A stretch of DNA of 8,714 nucleotides from Caldisericia bacterium (GTDB taxonomy: Bacteria > Caldisericota > Caldisericia > UBA6126 > JAGPKI01): the NCBI GenBank assembly GCA_018054005.1, contig JAGPKI010000045.1:1-8714 (forward strand), given 5' to 3'. Numbering within the stretch: position 1 is the first letter of the stretch; each line of letters begins with the position of its first letter. A program made the translations under genes and the position numbers. Of this stretch, positions 1 through 6,315 are shown one piece after another. The notes beneath the pieces are model-generated. The model made no database searches. It saw nothing but the letters and a program-made list of their open reading frames with translations, and was not told the DNA's origin.

Positions 1-175
1 AAAAGAAAGTAGATTCTTCTCAATAAGAATATATCAATAAAAACGGTTAGAAATGTCAAAAACAGCTTAAATTGCAAAAAGATCATTGTAAAATATTAAA
101 TATTTATAGATTAATTAAAGGAAAACTGCCAAGTATTGCATAAATCTTATGTGAATCTTATAATTATCTTATGTA
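1..175. other. AT-rich intergenic leader, no gene recognised
   Basis: All three forward frames reach a stop within the first 40 bases (TAG at 10, TAA at 24, TAA at 38). At most the last few codons of a gene cut by the window edge could lie here, and none is recognisable. The rest is very AT-rich and non-coding. Its one well-supported element is the promoter at 136-164 ahead of the first gene. No stable hairpin or terminator with a T-run was seen. Confidence 0.6.
136..164 (+). promoter_or_regulatory. Sigma-70-type promoter for the first gene
   Basis: TTGCAT at 136-141 (4 of 6 matches to TTGACA, including the TTG) is followed by exactly 17 bases and a perfect TATAAT at 159-164. Transcription would start at about 170-172, only 4-6 bases before the ATG at 176. 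There is no Shine-Dalgarno, and an in-frame TAA at 161-163 prevents an earlier start. The transcript would therefore be leaderless or nearly so. The AT-rich background makes chance -10 matches common, but the 17-base spacing to a TTG box and the position make this one credible. Confidence 0.6.
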
Positions 176-1348
176 ATGGTTAAGAGAAAAAGAGCAGGTT
201 GGTTTAATACCTACAATTTATTTATCATTTTAGTAATTTTAGTATTAAGTATATTATTTTCATTTAGCTTTATGCTTCCAGAGGGTTCTGTTTCCCTTTG
301 TTGGGCAAAAGAATCTCCAGCGTTCATAAATGCAGAGGCAATTTCTAATTTTGGAAAATATGTTGCAGTAGGAACTAACTTAGGATTGCTCACAGTTTAC
401 GATAGTAATGGAAAAGTTGTTTTAGAAAAATTATTCAAGGAGCCAATATTAGACTTAAAATTTTCATACGATGAAAGTCATATTTATGTTAAGAGTTATT
501 CGGTCTATGCTGTTAATATAAAAAACAATTCTGTTGTCTGGGAAAAATTTTTAAAAAATCATTTTGTTTCTGATTTTTATCCCTTTAAAGGTGGAAATCT
601 CGGTTTTGTTTTTACTTCAAAAACTGAATTATCAAACCTCTATATTTATACAGACTATAGAGGTAGAAATATAAAACAGTTTGAGTTACCCGAAGCTTAT
701 GGTAGGTTTAAGATTAACGCTTCACTTAATGGCAAGTATCTTCTATTTTCTTCTGATGAAGGTAGTGTTTATAACATACGCTATGATGGATATGTAAATT
801 GGAATACATTTCTTGATCCACCTATTTATAAAAACTCTACAGATAGCTATCCAATTTTACAGGAAATAAATAATGATGGATCTACTTGTATTAGTTATAC
901 ATATGAAAAGTTTGGTAAAAAAGGAAACATTTTAAGTTTTTTTGATATAAATGGACAAATAATATGGCAAAAAGAATTTGATTCTAAGATTAATAGCATT
1001 AATTTTTCTCAAGACTCTAAAAAGGTTGGTTTATCAAATTCATCCGGTGTAATAATATATAGAACCGATGGAACTATTTTATATGTAAATAATCAGTATG
1101 GGTATGAATCTGTTATCTCTTTGGTTCTTCCTACTTCTTTTTTGGTTGGTTATATGCCAACTGAAGATGAAAGTTATTTGGCTTCGAAAAGAAGCATTAT
1201 TATAAAATTCTTTTCTCTTTATAGTAATAAGCTAATTTATCAGAAGAGGTTAAACTCTAAAAATGATTATTTTCTTCTTTCACATGATGGTTTATACTTT
1301 TTTGAGATATCAAAACCATTTTTAATTAAGCTATATAAATATTCATAA
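176..1348 (+). CDS. Membrane-anchored beta-propeller (WD40/PQQ-like) protein of unknown function
   Basis: This 390-residue protein begins with a basic stretch (KRKR, residues 3-6) and a hydrophobic segment at about residues 14-33. That is a signal anchor or uncleaved signal peptide placing the rest outside the membrane. The remainder is a series of roughly 35-45-residue beta-strand repeats of WD40/PQQ style. Examples are about 53-85 (ending VYDSNGKVV), 91-125 (ending VVWEKF), 176-211 (YDGYVNWN), 230-268 (DINGQIIWQKEF) and 272-304 (YRTDGTILY). The recurring 'D-x-x-G-x-hydrophobic-W' turns are typical of propellers whose strands hold a Trp near the end. No catalytic motif is visible, so the role (binding, scaffold or outer-envelope assembly) is unknown. 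The ATG at 176 is the first possible start after the in-frame stop at 161 and is needed to keep the anchor. It has no ribosome binding site and lies just after the promoter. The aminotransferase gene follows after 26 bases. Confidence 0.7.
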   Translation: MVKRKRAGWFNTYNLFIILVILVLSILFSFSFMLPEGSVSLCWAKESPAFINAEAISNFGKYVAVGTNLGLLTVYDSNGKVVLEKLFKEPILDLKFSYDESHIYVKSYSVYAVNIKNNSVVWEKFLKNHFVSDFYPFKGGNLGFVFTSKTELSNLYIYTDYRGRNIKQFELPEAYGRFKINASLNGKYLLFSSDEGSVYNIRYDGYVNWNTFLDPPIYKNSTDSYPILQEINNDGSTCISYTYEKFGKKGNILSFFDINGQIIWQKEFDSKINSINFSQDSKKVGLSNSSGVIIYRTDGTILYVNNQYGYESVISLVLPTSFLVGYMPTEDESYLASKRSIIIKFFSLYSNKLIYQKRLNSKNDYFLLSHDGLYFFEISKPFLIKLYKYS

Positions 1349-1374
1349 AATAAATTACAAAGGAAGGTGTAAAA

Positions 1375-2583
1375 ATGTTAAATTACGACGATCTTTTTAC
1401 AGAAAGATCCAAAAATGTTAAATCCTCTGTGATTAGAGATCTTTTAAGTCTTGCCTCTCGTCCTGGGATAATTTCTTTTGGTGGAGGTATGCCTGATCCT
1501 GATTTATTTCCTGTTAAAGAATTTAAAGAATGTATGGATACTGCTTTGTTAGAACGTGCAGCAATTTCATTGCAATATGGTGAAACTCCTGGTTATTATC
1601 CATTGAGAGAGTCTTTAGTTAAACTTTCAGAAGAAGATGGTATTAATGGAGTTGCTGTTGACAATATAATAATCACTACCGCATCCCAACAAGCTATAGA
1701 TTTTATTTCAAAGATATTTATTGATAAAGGTGATACAGTTATAGTTGAAGCTCCAACTTATTTAAGCGCAATACAATCATTTAATGCCTTTCTTGCAAAT
1801 TTTGTTTCTGTTCCTATGGATGAAAACGGTGCAATAATTTCTGTATTAGAATCAAAGCTTAAAGAACTTAAAGCAAAAGGAATAAAACCAAAATTTTTCT
1901 ATACTGTTCCCACTTTTCAAAATCCTGCAGGTGTTTGTATGTCTCTTGAGAGAAGAAAAGAGCTTTTACAATTAGCGAAAGAATATAACCTTTTAATTAT
2001 TGAGGACAACCCTTATGGAGACTTAAGATACAAAGGAGATCCACTACCATCACTTAAATCTCTCGATACCGATAATAATGTGGTATATTTAAGAACATTC
2101 TCGAAGATTCTTGCTCCCGGCATAAGACTTGGCTGGATTGTAGGACCTAAAGAAATTATAAGTAAAATTAATCTTCTCAAACAGGCGACAGACCTATGCA
2201 CTCCAGTTATAACTCAAGTTGCGGTTGATGAGTATTTAAGAAAAGGTTATTTAAGACCTCATATAGAGAAAATTAAAGCATCTTACTCTGTGAAATGCAA
2301 AGTTATGGTCGACGCGATAAGGAAATATTTCCCTGAAGAAGTAAAAATTAATGAGCCCGAGGGAGGAATGTTTTTATGGGCATCTGCTCCCGAGAAAGTT
2401 GATACTGTTTCTATTTTTAACGAGGCAATAGCTGAAGGAGTAGCATATATAGTTGGAACGGCATTCTTTGCTGATGGTTCAGGAGCAAATACGATGAGAC
2501 TTAATTTTACAATGGTTACCCCTGAAAAGATTGAAGAAGGAATAAAAAGACTTGGAAATCTCTTAAAGAAGAAGCTTGTTTGA
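1375..2583 (+). CDS. PLP-dependent class I/II aminotransferase, LysN/2-aminoadipate aminotransferase-like
   Basis: A cytoplasmic fold-type I aminotransferase of 402 residues, a normal full length. It moves an amino group between an amino acid and a 2-oxo acid using pyridoxal phosphate. Visible active-site features are Tyr68 (LQYGETPGYYPLR), Asn183 in the FQNPAG motif, Asp211 and Tyr214 in EDNPYGD, the Schiff-base Lys244 in TFSKILAPGIRLGW, and Arg375 in NTMRLNF, expected to hold the substrate carboxylate. The opening (GIISFGGGMPDPDLFP, 31-46) and the absence of an N-terminal GntR domain match the free-standing LysN/MocR-like subgroup. That subgroup includes 2-aminoadipate, branched-chain and aromatic aminotransferases. 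The exact substrate cannot be read from sequence, and no lysine-biosynthesis gene lies nearby. The start is well supported by GGAAGG at 1362-1367, seven bases before the ATG. It is probably co-transcribed with the propeller gene upstream. Confidence 0.88.
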   Translation: MLNYDDLFTERSKNVKSSVIRDLLSLASRPGIISFGGGMPDPDLFPVKEFKECMDTALLERAAISLQYGETPGYYPLRESLVKLSEEDGINGVAVDNIIITTASQQAIDFISKIFIDKGDTVIVEAPTYLSAIQSFNAFLANFVSVPMDENGAIISVLESKLKELKAKGIKPKFFYTVPTFQNPAGVCMSLERRKELLQLAKEYNLLIIEDNPYGDLRYKGDPLPSLKSLDTDNNVVYLRTFSKILAPGIRLGWIVGPKEIISKINLLKQATDLCTPVITQVAVDEYLRKGYLRPHIEKIKASYSVKCKVMVDAIRKYFPEEVKINEPEGGMFLWASAPEKVDTVSIFNEAIAEGVAYIVGTAFFADGSGANTMRLNFTMVTPEKIEEGIKRLGNLLKKKLV

Positions 2584-2600
2584 AATTGGTAATTTAACTT

Positions 2601-3620
2601 ATGAGTAAGAAAAAGAAAATAGATAAAAAAATAGAAAACAAGAAGAATAGAATACTTAAAAAAATCAATCCATTTACCGCAGCGCTAATAGTTTCCTTAA
2701 TTCTGAATTTTGTATTGGGATATCTGTTTATTTCTGAGCATAGAGCTGCAAGCAATGATTTATATTCAGCAATTGGTAGAGGAGCTTTTACGGCGAGCGG
2801 AATTATGACTTTAAGAGACGATGAAGATACTGACTTTACTATTAAAACTGCACAATTATTTGATAATAGAACTTTAAGATTTTATGGGTATGTTGCTGTT
2901 TTTGATATTAAAAATTTCTCTAAATGTTCTCTCATAGTTGATACAGAAGCCAATGTTGTTTCCTTAGGATTACTTAAACCTCTTTATATTGGTGGCAAAA
3001 ATCAGGATGTAAGCACCTACTTCTCCAAGTTTTATGGATTTGGTTTACAGGCATGTGTAGGGAACGAAGGTATATTTAAACCTGACGATCAAACCCTTGA
3101 ATTATTTGCAGAGAGATTTAAAGATAGTTTCATAAAAGCACTTAAACTTCTATTTATAAAAGTAAACGGAAAGGCAGAATTTGAAAGATTGTATCCTAAT
3201 GGTTTATCTCTTGCTTCTGTAGGAGACAAACTCAAAACATTTTCTGCAACCGATATTAATGGCAGTAGCTTAGGTATAGCAGACTTAAAAGGAAAGAAAA
3301 GTGCTATCATATATGTAGATTCGGGATGCGGTAGTTGTAAGGTGAAATGCGCAACATTAAGAGACATACTCAAACCTTTGGGCGTTAATGTAATATTTGT
3401 ATCTCAAGGCACCAGAGAGGAAGCTGAAGCTTTCATAAAGGATTATCTGCAAGGGGAGCAATTAATTTTAGATGAGGATAATAAGGTTGCTAATACATTA
3501 TATCTTGGAGAACCACCATATTTAATGCTCATAGATAAAGATTTAACAATAAACTTTAAAGGGCATGTAAACGATGTTGCGCTCGATGCAGAACCAGCTA
3601 TAAATAATTTCGTAAAATGA
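2601..3620 (+). CDS. Membrane-anchored thioredoxin-fold (TlpA/AhpC-TSA-like) protein
   Basis: This 339-residue protein has a strongly basic N-terminus (Lys-rich, residues 3-21) and one membrane helix at about 27-45. The rest should face outward. Residues about 50-200 form a domain I do not recognise. Residues about 203-339 look like a TlpA/peroxiredoxin-type thioredoxin fold: a 'VGDKLKTFSATDINGSSLGIADLKG' style entry, the active-site strand IIYVD (236-240), the Cys pair Cys243-Gly-Ser-Cys246, and the expected cis-proline Pro306 in GEPPYLMLID. A third cysteine, Cys250, makes the site CGSCKVKC, unusual for TlpA proteins and possibly a regulatory or metal-binding residue. The role is probably thiol-disulfide exchange in the cell envelope; direction and partner are unknown. 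The ATG at 2601 follows an in-frame TAA at 2595, so no earlier start exists, and the Shine-Dalgarno is poor. It begins 17 bases after the aminotransferase stop. Confidence 0.75.
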   Translation: MSKKKKIDKKIENKKNRILKKINPFTAALIVSLILNFVLGYLFISEHRAASNDLYSAIGRGAFTASGIMTLRDDEDTDFTIKTAQLFDNRTLRFYGYVAVFDIKNFSKCSLIVDTEANVVSLGLLKPLYIGGKNQDVSTYFSKFYGFGLQACVGNEGIFKPDDQTLELFAERFKDSFIKALKLLFIKVNGKAEFERLYPNGLSLASVGDKLKTFSATDINGSSLGIADLKGKKSAIIYVDSGCGSCKVKCATLRDILKPLGVNVIFVSQGTREEAEAFIKDYLQGEQLILDEDNKVANTLYLGEPPYLMLIDKDLTINFKGHVNDVALDAEPAINNFVK

Positions 3621-3655
3621 TTAAATAAGAATATAATTATTTACACAATTTGTTT

Positions 3656-3661
3656 AAGGAG
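3656..3661 (+). promoter_or_regulatory. Ribosome binding site of the thioredoxin-stalk protein gene
   Basis: AAGGAG lies six bases before the ATG at 3668 and fixes that start. A perfect TATAAT also occurs at 3632-3637 in this 47-base gap, but the -35 region 17 bases upstream (TTCGTA) is poor, so a separate promoter here is only a possibility. Confidence 0.7.
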
Positions 3662-3667
3662 TAGATT

Positions 3668-6004
3668 ATGAGGAAAAAATTTATAGTGGCTTTATCTATT
3701 ATTTTTGTTTTAGCTTTTTCTTATTTTTATATTCCTTATGGGTCAAAAAGCTATGCTGCTGACAATAAAAAGCTTGTTCTTTTAGAACTTTTTACTGCTG
3801 AATGGTGCCCTCCTTGTGGTAGAGCGAACCCTGAAATAGATACTCTTTATGAAGAATCTGGCGGAAAAGACTTCCTATTGATAAAATTTCATGTTAGTGA
3901 TGATATGGTGTGTAAAATCTCTGAAGAACGTGCAAGAAAATATGGAGCAAGTTCAATCCCTACTCTTGTTGTTGACGGCAAAGACAGTATCGTTGGATAT
4001 GCTGATAACTATAAGAGTAATTTAAAGAGTTTAATCCAAAAAGCTAAAGGAAAGAAAACTGGTGTTACAATAGAAGTTTCTGGAAAAATTGTTGGAAATA
4101 AAGTTCAAGTTGATGCATCATTTTCTGGTGCATCATCTCAAGCTCAATTAGTTGTAGTATTAGTTGAAGATTACTATTATTATAAAGCTTCAAATGGAGA
4201 AATATTCCATAGATTTCTTGCCAGAAATGGTTTAACTAAAAGTGTAGGTACTTCTGGCAAAGAAACATTTAGTTTTGATATAGACAGTATGTGGGCTAAA
4301 GAGATGTTAAGGTGTATTGCTTTTATTGAAGATCCTCAAGGAGTACATAATGCAACCTATACAAATTTTGATTTAGGTGAACCTGATTTAAAAAAACCTG
4401 TAATTTCAGTGGTTCCTAATGAACTTTCTCTCGGACGGGTAAAAGAGAGTAAAAAGATTGTTAATGAGCTTTTAGCTACTAATGCTGGTAAAGAGCCCGC
4501 CATTCTTAAATTAGAATCAAAAGATTCATACTTAACTTTTTCTGAATCAGATTTTACAGTTTCTCCTAAAAGCCAATCGAGAATGAAGTTTACTCTGGAT
4601 ACCACAAATCTACCACCTAAATCATATACATCTAAAATTAATATAACGAATTCAAGAGGTTATTCAAAAGAAATACCGATAAACTTTGAGATTCTTCCTA
4701 AGCCTTCTCTTTTAGTGAGCGAGAAATCGCTTGATTTTGGAAAAGTAAAAAGAGGTGAAAAACCAAGACTTTCTTTCGAGATCAGAAATAATAATAAAGG
4801 AGCAATAGAAGGGACAATATCGACGAAAGCTAATTGGCTTATAATTTCAAAGAAGACCTTTAACGATGAAAGCGTTAATGTAAATGTAACTGCTATGACT
4901 AAAGATTTGCCACAAGGGAAGAGTGAAGCCAAAATAATTATAAATTCTGATGGAGGGGATGCAGAAATCGGAGTTACAATTGAAATTGCAGCCCCCAAGC
5001 TTGAATTTGATCCATCGGAGCTTAATTTTGGTAAAGTTGAAATAAATGACGAGGATTTAAGCAAAGAAGTTATTGTAAAAAATAGCGGAGATTTGGATAC
5101 AGATGTATTGGTAAGTTCTTTGCCAGATTTCTGTAAAGTTAATGAAAAAAGCTTTTCTCTTTCAAGTGGAGAATCGAAAAAGATTGATATTTCAATAATA
5201 AAAGATAAGCTAATAATGAATATAGTAAACGAGGGAACAATATCATTTTCTTTTTCTGACGAGAAAAAGGAGTTAAAAGTTTCTATTCATCCGGTCCAAG
5301 CACCGCCAATTCTTTCCATAAACTCCAACCTTATTAAAGATGATAAAATTTCTCTCTCAGTTAAAAAAGGTGAAACTACCAAAGTAGAGATAGAAATAAA
5401 TAATAGTGGTGCCACAACCTTAGAGGGTAAAATAGAAATTGAACCAAAAGTAAGTTGGGCATCTTTATCAATAAAGAGTTTTTCTCTAAAAAAGAATGAA
5501 AGTAAAAAAGTAATTATTAATTTTGACAGTAAAAATACTCCATCTGGTAAATACGATGCAAAACTTAAATTTAGTTCAAACGGTGGTAATCGAGACATTC
5601 TATTGAATTTTGAAATTATTAGAGAGAAGATAACAATTGAACTAAAGATTGGTTCAAGTTCTGCGTTGGTTTCAGGGAAAAAAATAACCGTTGACCCTCC
5701 ACCTTACATAAAAGGAGGAGTAACGCTCGTCCCATTGAGGTTTATTAGTGAAGCTTTTGGTGCTGAAGTTCAGTGGGAACCAAACATTGGAAAAGGTACT
5801 GTAATTATTAAGTTTGAATCAAAGGTAATTCAAATTGAAATAGGCAATATTAACGCTTTAGTAAATGGGACAACACATAAATTACTTGTTCCTCCAGAAA
5901 TTAAGAATGGAAGGACATTTGTCCCATTGAGGTTTATTAGTGAAGCTTTCGGCGCAGAAGTTAACTGGATAGCTTCTGAACAGAAAATAATAATTGTTTT
6001 CTGA
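3668..6004 (+). CDS. Secreted multidomain protein: CPPC thioredoxin + Omp28-like + four Ig-like repeats + two stalk domains
   Basis: This 778-residue protein has a Sec signal peptide: RKK then a hydrophobic core at 5-22, with likely cleavage near SYAA (28-31). Residues about 34-126 form a thioredoxin domain with Cys47-Pro-Pro-Cys50 after AEW and cis-Pro98 in SIPTL. Residues about 132-237 resemble the Omp28-related domain often paired with such thioredoxins (VVVLVEDYYYY, HRFLARNG). Four repeats of about 95-105 residues follow, at about 244-342, 346-440, 443-543 and 546-650. They are Ig-like folds of the HYDIN/ASPM or BACON kind; several open with a 'L-x-FGKV' or similar strand, and two have Trp at 390 and 597. 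The end (about 656-778) is two stalk ('copper amine oxidase N-terminal') repeats, each with VPLRFISEAFGAEV (688-701 and 752-765). These domains usually serve surface display or protein binding, not copper catalysis. A probable role is a surface-attached thiol oxidoreductase or disulfide isomerase on a long spacer. No lipobox or C-terminal anchor is seen. Confidence 0.8.
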   Translation: MRKKFIVALSIIFVLAFSYFYIPYGSKSYAADNKKLVLLELFTAEWCPPCGRANPEIDTLYEESGGKDFLLIKFHVSDDMVCKISEERARKYGASSIPTLVVDGKDSIVGYADNYKSNLKSLIQKAKGKKTGVTIEVSGKIVGNKVQVDASFSGASSQAQLVVVLVEDYYYYKASNGEIFHRFLARNGLTKSVGTSGKETFSFDIDSMWAKEMLRCIAFIEDPQGVHNATYTNFDLGEPDLKKPVISVVPNELSLGRVKESKKIVNELLATNAGKEPAILKLESKDSYLTFSESDFTVSPKSQSRMKFTLDTTNLPPKSYTSKINITNSRGYSKEIPINFEILPKPSLLVSEKSLDFGKVKRGEKPRLSFEIRNNNKGAIEGTISTKANWLIISKKTFNDESVNVNVTAMTKDLPQGKSEAKIIINSDGGDAEIGVTIEIAAPKLEFDPSELNFGKVEINDEDLSKEVIVKNSGDLDTDVLVSSLPDFCKVNEKSFSLSSGESKKIDISIIKDKLIMNIVNEGTISFSFSDEKKELKVSIHPVQAPPILSINSNLIKDDKISLSVKKGETTKVEIEINNSGATTLEGKIEIEPKVSWASLSIKSFSLKKNESKKVIINFDSKNTPSGKYDAKLKFSSNGGNRDILLNFEIIREKITIELKIGSSSALVSGKKITVDPPPYIKGGVTLVPLRFISEAFGAEVQWEPNIGKGTVIIKFESKVIQIEIGNINALVNGTTHKLLVPPEIKNGRTFVPLRFISEAFGAEVNWIASEQKIIIVF
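5729..5757 (+). repeat. 29-bp direct repeat, copy 1 (first stalk domain)
   Basis: These 29 bases are identical to 5921-5949, exactly 192 bases (64 codons) downstream in the same reading frame. They encode the VPLRFISEAF core of the stalk repeat. Perfect identity at synonymous positions, while flanking codons have diverged, points to a recent internal duplication or gene conversion. Confidence 0.9.
5921..5949 (+). repeat. 29-bp direct repeat, copy 2 (second stalk domain)
   Basis: Second copy of the repeat at 5729-5757. Identity breaks at 5950, where C replaces T in a Phe codon, and further synonymous changes follow through the AlaGlu codons. The protein motif FGAEV nevertheless stays the same. 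Confidence 0.9.
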
Positions 6005-6012
6005 AATTTCTT

Positions 6013-6040
6013 TTGATAAAATAGTAGAATAGTAAAGAAT
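6013..6040 (+). promoter_or_regulatory. Possible promoter for the rpmA-obg-nadD-rsfS operon
   Basis: TTGATA at 6013-6018 (5 of 6 matches to TTGACA) is followed after 16 bases by AAGAAT at 6035-6040 (4 of 6 matches to TATAAT). The position fits: just after the stop of the secreted protein gene and just before the rpmA ribosome binding site. No terminator hairpin separates the two genes, so readthrough from upstream is also possible. The -10 box is weak and the region is AT-rich, so this is tentative. Confidence 0.3.
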
Positions 6041-6060
6041 TAATAGTGAGGTGAAATTTT

Positions 6061-6309
6061 ATGGGACGCAAGAAAGGTGGAAGCTCTGCTAAGAATGGTA
6101 GAGATTCTCTTCCTAAATACTTAGGTGTAAAACTATTTGATGGAGAAAAGGTTAAAGCTGGTGGAATTATTGTTAGACAAAGGGGCTCTGTAATCTTGCC
6201 TGGTAAAGATGTTGGAATGGGCAAAGACTATACTCTTTTCTCGTTAAAAGAGGGAATTGTAAAATTTGAGAGGGTTGGTAAGGATAGAAAAAAAGTATCC
6301 GTAATTTAA
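6061..6309 (+). CDS. rpmA: 50S ribosomal protein L27
   Basis: An 82-residue bL27, the usual length for the family. The N-terminal tail ([16 protein letters not shown]) reaches toward the peptidyl-transferase centre and helps hold tRNA. The rest shows the family signature: [16 protein letters not shown] (about 31-42), [14 protein letters not shown] (47-60) and [10 protein letters not shown]. The start is firm: GAGGTGA at 6048-6054 lies six bases before the ATG, and an in-frame TGA at 6052-6054 rules out any longer protein. It therefore lacks the short cleavable N-terminal extension found in many Bacillota and Fusobacteria. rplU (L21) is usually the gene before rpmA but is absent here; the neighbour is the secreted thioredoxin-stalk protein. 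obg follows after six bases. Confidence 0.97.
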   Translation: MGRKKGGSSAKNGRDSLPKYLGVKLFDGEKVKAGGIIVRQRGSVILPGKDVGMGKDYTLFSLKEGIVKFERVGKDRKKVSVI

Positions 6310-6315
6310 TTTTTT

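Noticed and set aside
72..99. A second promoter-like pair, TTGCAA and TATTAA, in the leader
   Set aside because: The spacing is 16 bases but the -10 match is poor in a very AT-rich stretch; the pair at 136-164 is clearly better.
3089..3373. Minus-strand 94-codon open frame inside the thioredoxin-like gene
   Set aside because: Antisense shadow of the CxxC-containing domain, with no family resemblance and no ribosome binding site.
4660..5064. Minus-strand 134-codon open frame inside the secreted protein gene
   Set aside because: It lies wholly opposite a well-supported coding region. It has low-complexity Ser/Leu/Phe composition, as expected from antisense of Lys/Glu-rich DNA, and no recognisable domain.
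5999..6060. Terminator between the secreted protein gene and rpmA
   Set aside because: I looked for a GC-rich hairpin followed by T residues and found none; the gap is short and AT-rich.
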